Assembly (NCBI GenBank): GCA_000209815.1
Contig: FP929036.1
Coordinates: 2,842,768 to 2,906,767 of the forward strand
Origin: Butyrivibrio fibrisolvens 16/4
Lineage (GTDB): Bacteria; Bacillota; Clostridia; Lachnospirales; Lachnospiraceae
Length of the DNA: 64,000 nucleotides
Reading direction: 5' to 3'
The notes under the pieces were generated by a model. That model was not told the DNA's origin, made no database searches, and saw only the letters and a list, made by a program, of their open reading frames with translations. Made by a program: the position numbers and the translations under genes. Below are positions 59,820-64,000 of the stretch, one piece after another; the first letter of the stretch is position 1, and every line of letters starts with the position of its first letter.

Positions 59820-60639
59820 AGCCTCGCCTCCTTGCTCCTTCGCTCCTTTTTACAAACTCAAGTACAGCTGTAGGAATAAGGCAAGCTACAATAGGCCTCA
59901 GTACAAAAAGCCAACCGACAGGAAATAGTTTTCCCATCTGTTTATAATTTCTGTATCTGATTTTTGCTTCGTTTATACGATATTTGGTTTTTCTTTTTCC
60001 ATAAGACTCTTTAGTCTCACGATATCTAAAGAGATTTTCCTGAAGGTTATATCCCTTCAATCCTCTCTGCATTAGATGCATAAAGATTTCATAATCTTCG
60101 CATCTTAGAGTTTCCTCTGTAGCAAGATATCCCCTGCCTGCATCAAAAAGCTCTGCACGAAAAACAACTGTTGGATGTGCATATGGGGAGAATTTATAGT
60201 AGTCCTTCATAGCAGGCTCTTCTGGATAAGGTCTTTCACCCCAAATACCATTCTCATCAAAGAGCTCTGTGTTGGTTCCACACCATCCATACTCTGGATG
60301 GGTCTCTAAAAATTCCACCTGCTTTTCAATACGTCCTCGCAAGGAAATATCATCTGCATCCATTCGAGCAATGTATTTTCCATGAGCCTGCAAAATACAT
60401 TCGTTCAAAGAGAATGCCAGCCCCTTATTTTCTTCCCTACGCATTACTGTTATACGCATATCCAAGGATTCCAGCTTCTTAACCAGCTTTGCTGCCTCAG
60501 GTGTGGAGCCGTCATCCCATATAATAAATTCAATATTCTCATAGGATTGATTCAAAATCGAATCAACTGCTTCCCTCAATATATTTTCGTCCCATTGGTT
60601 GTATACACCCATGATGACTGATACTAGCGGTTTACCCAT
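59719..60639 (-). CDS. Family 2 glycosyltransferase
   Basis: 306 residues as sequenced. GT-A fold: VSVIMGVYNQWDENILREAV, FIIWDDGSTPEAAK, the DxD-type RMDADDISLRGRI and YEIFMHLMQRG. It transfers a sugar from a nucleotide donor during surface-polymer synthesis. The formal 3' end overlaps the next gene by 101 bp. If T5 59847-59851 lacks a base, the protein would end at 59813 (…KKERRSKEARLC) with its stop overlapping the next ATG, which looks more natural. The start overlaps the GT4 gene's stop by 16 bp. Confidence 0.9.
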   Translation of the reverse strand: MGKPLVSVIMGVYNQWDENILREAVDSILNQSYENIEFIIWDDGSTPEAAKLVKKLESLDMRITVMRREENKGLAFSLNECILQAHGKYIARMDADDISLRGRIEKQVEFLETHPEYGWCGTNTELFDENGIWGERPYPEEPAMKDYYKFSPYAHPTVVFRAELFDAGRGYLATEETLRCEDYEIFMHLMQRGLKGYNLQENLFRYRETKESYGKRKTKYRINEAKIRYRNYKQMGKLFPVGWLFVLRPIVACLIPTAVLEFVKRSEGARRRGYVKKEVEPVQINIEPGQMAIPSFATVVETARRS

Positions 60640-61784
60640 GTCTTATATACCTTCTCCATTGTCTGTTCTACAGTCTGTACTGCAAATGGCATTGCTGATG
60701 CACGACTCCTCGAAGCTAATTCTTCTCTATACCGCTCATTATTAAATAAATCCTTTATGGCAATAGCAAAATCCTTAGCTGAGTCCGCATTACATACAAT
60801 AGAATTTACAGTGTCAATTGCGTACTCCCTTGTGCCTCGATTGTCCGCAACTATCAGTGGCAAGCCACAAAGCAATGCCTCCACCGCTGCAATCCCCAGT
60901 CCCTCTCTATGGGATGGAAAAACAAAACAATCTGCACTAGCCAAAACATCTGGCATATCAGTTCTAAATCCTAAGAACTTAACATTATCCCCCAGCCCAG
61001 CATCATTAACCTGAACTTCTAATCTTTCTCTGAATGGTCCTTTCCCACAAATCAAATAATATATTTTTCTTAAATCAACCCCCTCATCACTTTTTAAACG
61101 TCTAAGGGCCTCAATGACTATCCGCTGATTCTTATTCGAATTTAATTCCGCAGCAGTCACCAAAACAAACCCATCCTCAGGTATACCCAGCTTTCTTCGC
61201 ATGTCGCTGCGCTTCTTAGTTCCTTGTATATTGAATCGTTCTGTGTCTACGCCCACGCCATGAATCTGAGCAACCTTACCATCCTTCTTTAGTGAGAAAT
61301 GATTTGCCCTATTATAATCTTCTCCATTTATGGTGATGATCTGATCTGTCCAATGGGCTAAAAACTTTTCAGCACTGTAATATAAAAGCCAATTCTGAAC
61401 AGGTGCCCCAGAGTAAAAATGAAAACCATGTGCTGTGTATATTACATATGGTTTACGATTACTGATTTTGGCTGCCACCCTTGCGCATACCCCGCCCATA
61501 GGATTATGACAGTGAACAATATCAATTTTAAATACATCAATAATGTTTTTGACCTGTTTGATTGCCTTATAATTTGATCTGCTAACAGGACTTTTTTCTA
61601 TATCAATTTGATGAAGCTTTATATCTTCCTGTATTAATTTTTCCTGGTCAAAAGTATAGATGGGATTTCTAAAATTTGATGCATAATGTATCTCGCATCC
61701 CATTTCCTTTAAAAGCTTCACATCGTTACTTTCAAACTGAGGAAGAAACCCGCTTATTGTGGTCACAAATAATATTCTCTTCAT
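60624..61784 (-). CDS. Family 4 glycosyltransferase
   Basis: 386 residues, GT-B fold. N-terminal KRILFVTTISGFLPQF, acceptor-side DIVHCHNPMGGVCARV and YVIYTAHGFHFYSGAP, then the donor-binding half with VLVTAAELNSNKNQRIVIEA, LICGKGPFRE, VFPSHREGLGIAAVEALLCG (the E-x7-E motif) and LPLIVADNRGTREYAID. Closest in style to capsular or lipid-linked sugar transferases such as EpsD/WcfI types. Start 61784 (MKRILF) has AAGGAAG upstream; a GTG 22 codons earlier is the alternative. It forms an operon with the GT2 gene. Confidence 0.9.
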   Translation of the reverse strand: MKRILFVTTISGFLPQFESNDVKLLKEMGCEIHYASNFRNPIYTFDQEKLIQEDIKLHQIDIEKSPVSRSNYKAIKQVKNIIDVFKIDIVHCHNPMGGVCARVAAKISNRKPYVIYTAHGFHFYSGAPVQNWLLYYSAEKFLAHWTDQIITINGEDYNRANHFSLKKDGKVAQIHGVGVDTERFNIQGTKKRSDMRRKLGIPEDGFVLVTAAELNSNKNQRIVIEALRRLKSDEGVDLRKIYYLICGKGPFRERLEVQVNDAGLGDNVKFLGFRTDMPDVLASADCFVFPSHREGLGIAAVEALLCGLPLIVADNRGTREYAIDTVNSIVCNADSAKDFAIAIKDLFNNERYREELASRSRASAMPFAVQTVEQTMEKVYKTWVNR

Positions 61785-61811
61785 AGAAAGAATCTTCCTT
61801 TTCAAATATCT

Positions 61812-61831
61812 GGCCCTGGTCGCCCAGAGCC
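61812..61831. other. GC-rich hairpin upstream of the GT4 gene
   Basis: GGCCCTGG-tcgc-CCAGAGCC, 8-bp stem with one G-T pair, 28-47 bases before the GT4 start and after the SPKTG gene. There is no T run; it may be a leader structure or a weak terminator. Confidence 0.35.
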
Positions 61832-61899
61832 AGTAATCCTTATCAACCACATGATTTCGGAAAATAGAATTAGATCTAATCTTTTTGTTTTGGAATTAA

Positions 61900-62576
61900 T
61901 TAAGCAAAAGCTTTCTTTCCACAATAAGCTGCGCCTGCAATGCCTAAAAGAATGATGAACATTGCTGCTGGAAGAGTCTCGCCTGTCTTAGGAGATGTTG
62001 CTGCTCCTGTAACATTAAGCTCTACGATAGCTATTGGAGAAAGATCAGGTGTTGAAACTGTAATAGCACCATTTTCGATGCTTGTAATTGAGATTGCGTT
62101 CCAAGCGCCTGTTGCAGCATTCTGGTGAAGTGCTGCATAAAGTCTGCCTTTAACAATACTAGCGTTCTTAAGTGTTGGAGTGTAGTTACCCTTAGCATCC
62201 TTAGGAGCGCCTGCAGCCTTAATATCAACTACTGTTTTGATGCTAGCAGTAACCTTCTTTGAAGGATCTGCAACTGCAGCTGCAATCTGCTTATTGTTAA
62301 GGAACTTAGCTGTAACAGCAAGATTGTTAAGAAGAAGACCCTGAACAGCTGCTACAGATGACTGTACAGTTGCCTCAGAAACCTTAGTCTCTGTAAACCC
62401 CTCTGATACTACTGTTGCTGCATCATAAGCATCTGCTGTTGCAACAGTATCAATAGTTGTTGTAGCTTCCTGACCTGCAACTGGATTAGCTGCTACAGGG
62501 CTAGCTGCAAAAGCTGTGATTGTGCTCATCGAAAGTACGATAGCAGCTGTAAAAACTGCTAAAAAACCTTTTTCAT
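61900..62576 (-). CDS. SPKTG cell-wall-anchored surface protein, frameshifted at the signal peptide
   Basis: About 225 residues once one base is added at A6 62561-62566, placing the start at 62576 (MKKVFLAVFTAAIVLS) after GGAGAGGAGGG. Signal peptide to about residue 26 (ITAFAA). The mature part is Ala/Val/Thr-rich with no known domain. The C-terminus is a sorting signal: SPKTGE, hydrophobic helix, then GKKAFA. (S/P)PxTG motifs are read by class B sortases in clostridia such as C. difficile. Two class B sortases are encoded in the window, one immediately upstream past the LCP gene. Confidence 0.82.
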
Positions 62577-62676
62577 GTTTTAAATGTCCCTCCTCTCCTA
62601 GATTCATGTGGTTTATATCAATCCGGAAGTGTGGCCCCCCAGCTGATACCTAGATAAAAACTAACACCATCTTTTC

Positions 62677-63759
62677 CTAATAAATCACCTGCTCATAAAA
62701 TAAATCTATTACAAGCTTTTCAATGGCCTTCTTGTCCGCATAAAACTCTTCGTATTGAGTTCCCTGCATTGTCTCCCCTTGAAGTGAATAAAAATTATCC
62801 ACATCGAAATCATAATCAAGATATTCTGTAGCCATATATGTAAATGTGCTGACATCCACATCTGTGACCATGTAATCTGAAACGTTTTTATAAATATTTA
62901 AGGCCACACGATAATCGCTGGTTGCAGCCTCTTTGGCCTTTTTAATAAACTCTGTAAGATACTGCTTTTGTCTGTTTAATCTAAGCTGATTAGAATTGAA
63001 CTCGTCCTCATGTCTAAGTCGTACATACCAATAGGCCTTCTCTCCCATAAGGTTCACTTCATCACCCTTATGCATGTTCATGTCATATTCGGGATAAACC
63101 AAGTCATCTAAAACAGTAACATTAACCCCGCCAACAGCATCATTCAAAACTGGAACGGCATCCATGCTTATAGCTGCATACTTATTAATAGGAATTCCAC
63201 AGAGCAGTCTTGATACAGCCTTTACCTGATGTTCACAGCTTTCCTCTTTCCCATCTCCAAAACCATGCTGAAGAGCTATCTGTTCTAAGAAAACTCCCAC
63301 ATAATTTCCATCCTCATCCCACACATCTACATCTGCCATAGTGTTTCTGTTTATAGCAAGAAACGAAACCTTTTTAGTGTGAGGATTAATAACCACTAAT
63401 ATCAATGTATCTGCCTGTCCACCAGCAAGATAGCTTCCTTCCTTTGCGCTCCAGCTCTTTCCTCCTACCTTCTTTACAGTCTCAGTATCAACACCCATCA
63501 CAAGGACAGACACGATATCCTCGTTTAGCTGATAGCGCTTGCCATCAAACATTATTTGATTATCTTGAAGATCCTCTGTCACCTGACCTACTTCAACCTT
63601 TGCATCTCCAGCGACTGCCTTACTGAGATTATTTTTGCCAAAAAGTCGAAGAATAAAAATCATTCCAAGTATGACAATTGCTATACCAATGATTGTGATA
63701 AGTGACTTCAGACCAAATGTCAGCTTTTTTCTCTCTGTTGTAACCTGTTTTTCTAGCAT
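62677..63759 (-). CDS. LytR-CpsA-Psr (LCP) family wall polymer ligase
   Basis: 360 residues: short basic cytosolic start, membrane helix (about 18-40), then the LCP domain with VSVLVMGVDTE, GGQADTLILVVINPHTKKVSF, the pyrophosphate-binding Arg in LAINRNTMADV, YAAISMDAVPVLNDAVGGV and NRQKQYLTEF. LCP enzymes transfer undecaprenyl-linked glycans or teichoic acids to peptidoglycan, so this is the likely last step for the polymer exported by the ABC system. The start lies 10 bp after a sortase gene's stop. Confidence 0.9.
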   Translation of the reverse strand: MLEKQVTTERKKLTFGLKSLITIIGIAIVILGMIFILRLFGKNNLSKAVAGDAKVEVGQVTEDLQDNQIMFDGKRYQLNEDIVSVLVMGVDTETVKKVGGKSWSAKEGSYLAGGQADTLILVVINPHTKKVSFLAINRNTMADVDVWDEDGNYVGVFLEQIALQHGFGDGKEESCEHQVKAVSRLLCGIPINKYAAISMDAVPVLNDAVGGVNVTVLDDLVYPEYDMNMHKGDEVNLMGEKAYWYVRLRHEDEFNSNQLRLNRQKQYLTEFIKKAKEAATSDYRVALNIYKNVSDYMVTDVDVSTFTYMATEYLDYDFDVDNFYSLQGETMQGTQYEEFYADKKAIEKLVIDLFYEQVIY

Positions 63760-63769
63760 ATATTTTTAT

Positions 63770-64000
63770 TCATTCCTTATCTGATTTTGGAGCTACCAGC
63801 ACACCTGCCACTAAAAAGCGTTGGTTAGAATCATGGTCCGTTGTACAAGTAGAAAGAGTTATAATCTTATCGTCCTTTGTTACCTGAATATCATCTCTGA
63901 TATACGCAGGTCCATAACCTTTGCTAGCCACATTAAAAATATCTTTTATATATTGCTCGTAAACATATTCATTGGAGTAATCATAATTGAGTAATAGATG
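63770..64000 (-). CDS. Class B sortase, C-terminal part (runs off the window)
   Basis: The last 76 codons of a gene whose start lies beyond the window edge. TLSTCTTDHDSNQRFLVAGV contains the catalytic Cys (LSTC) and the active-site Arg of class B sortases, as in the complete sortase at 43150-43860 (TLSTCINDARYRYLV). It ends APKSDKE at 63770. It is upstream of the LCP and SPKTG genes in the same orientation, so a dedicated sortase-substrate pair is likely. Confidence 0.85.
   Translation of the reverse strand, partial: HLLLNYDYSNEYVYEQYIKDIFNVASKGYGPAYIRDDIQVTKDDKIITLSTCTTDHDSNQRFLVAGVLVAPKSDKE

Overview
The window looks like a low-GC Firmicute of the Lachnospiraceae, most like Butyrivibrio or Pseudobutyrivibrio (inferred from gene content, not from a marker search). 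Supporting signs are a PPi-type phosphofructokinase, CarD, DUF6465 and DUF1846 proteins, class B sortases with an SPKTG substrate, several RgpF-type glycan proteins and AGGAGG-type ribosome binding sites. Nearly every gene lies on the minus strand.

Layout. 24-16,000: GH13 glucosidase, CIRCE-controlled htpG, a Lys/Ala-rich DUF6465 protein, a PrsA-like lipoprotein, the addB-addA recombination nuclease, an amidohydrolase and PPi-PFK. 16,000-25,000: PAP2 phosphatase, CarD, RNase P RNA, a TGS/uridine-kinase-like protein, the dnaG-rpoD-trmK macromolecular synthesis cluster, dgt and tRNA-Leu(CAG). 25,120-25,510 is non-coding: promoter, five 63/53-bp spaced repeats and a terminator, so a candidate new RNA or phased binding array. 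25,500-34,500: ldh, an EAL-PAS-PAS-GGDEF protein, and a MBOAT/SGNH/esterase block lying between two identical, oppositely oriented tRNA-Leu(AAG) genes. 34,500-43,900: dtd, then a Dlt-like cassette (transglutaminase-like protein, Asp/Glu racemase, adenylation ligase, carrier protein, MBOAT, SGNH protein), DUF1846 and a class B sortase. 43,900-64,000: a surface-glycan locus with HAD-type proteins, a secreted NAGPA protein, an Rpn nuclease with a HicB fragment, three RgpF-type proteins, two ABC-2 permeases, an ABC ATPase apparently fused to an extracellular cohesin-like domain, GT2 and GT4 transferases, an SPKTG wall protein, an LCP ligase and a second sortase.

How it fits together. The right half reads as a programme for building, exporting, decorating (acyl or aminoacyl esters) and wall-anchoring surface polymers.

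Data quality. At least 25 single-base indels, nearly all at short A/T homopolymers, split genes that cannot be dispensable (rpoD, dnaG) as well as many others. The simplest explanation is uncorrected homopolymer error, so split genes are given here as whole genes with the break located; they should not be read as decayed.
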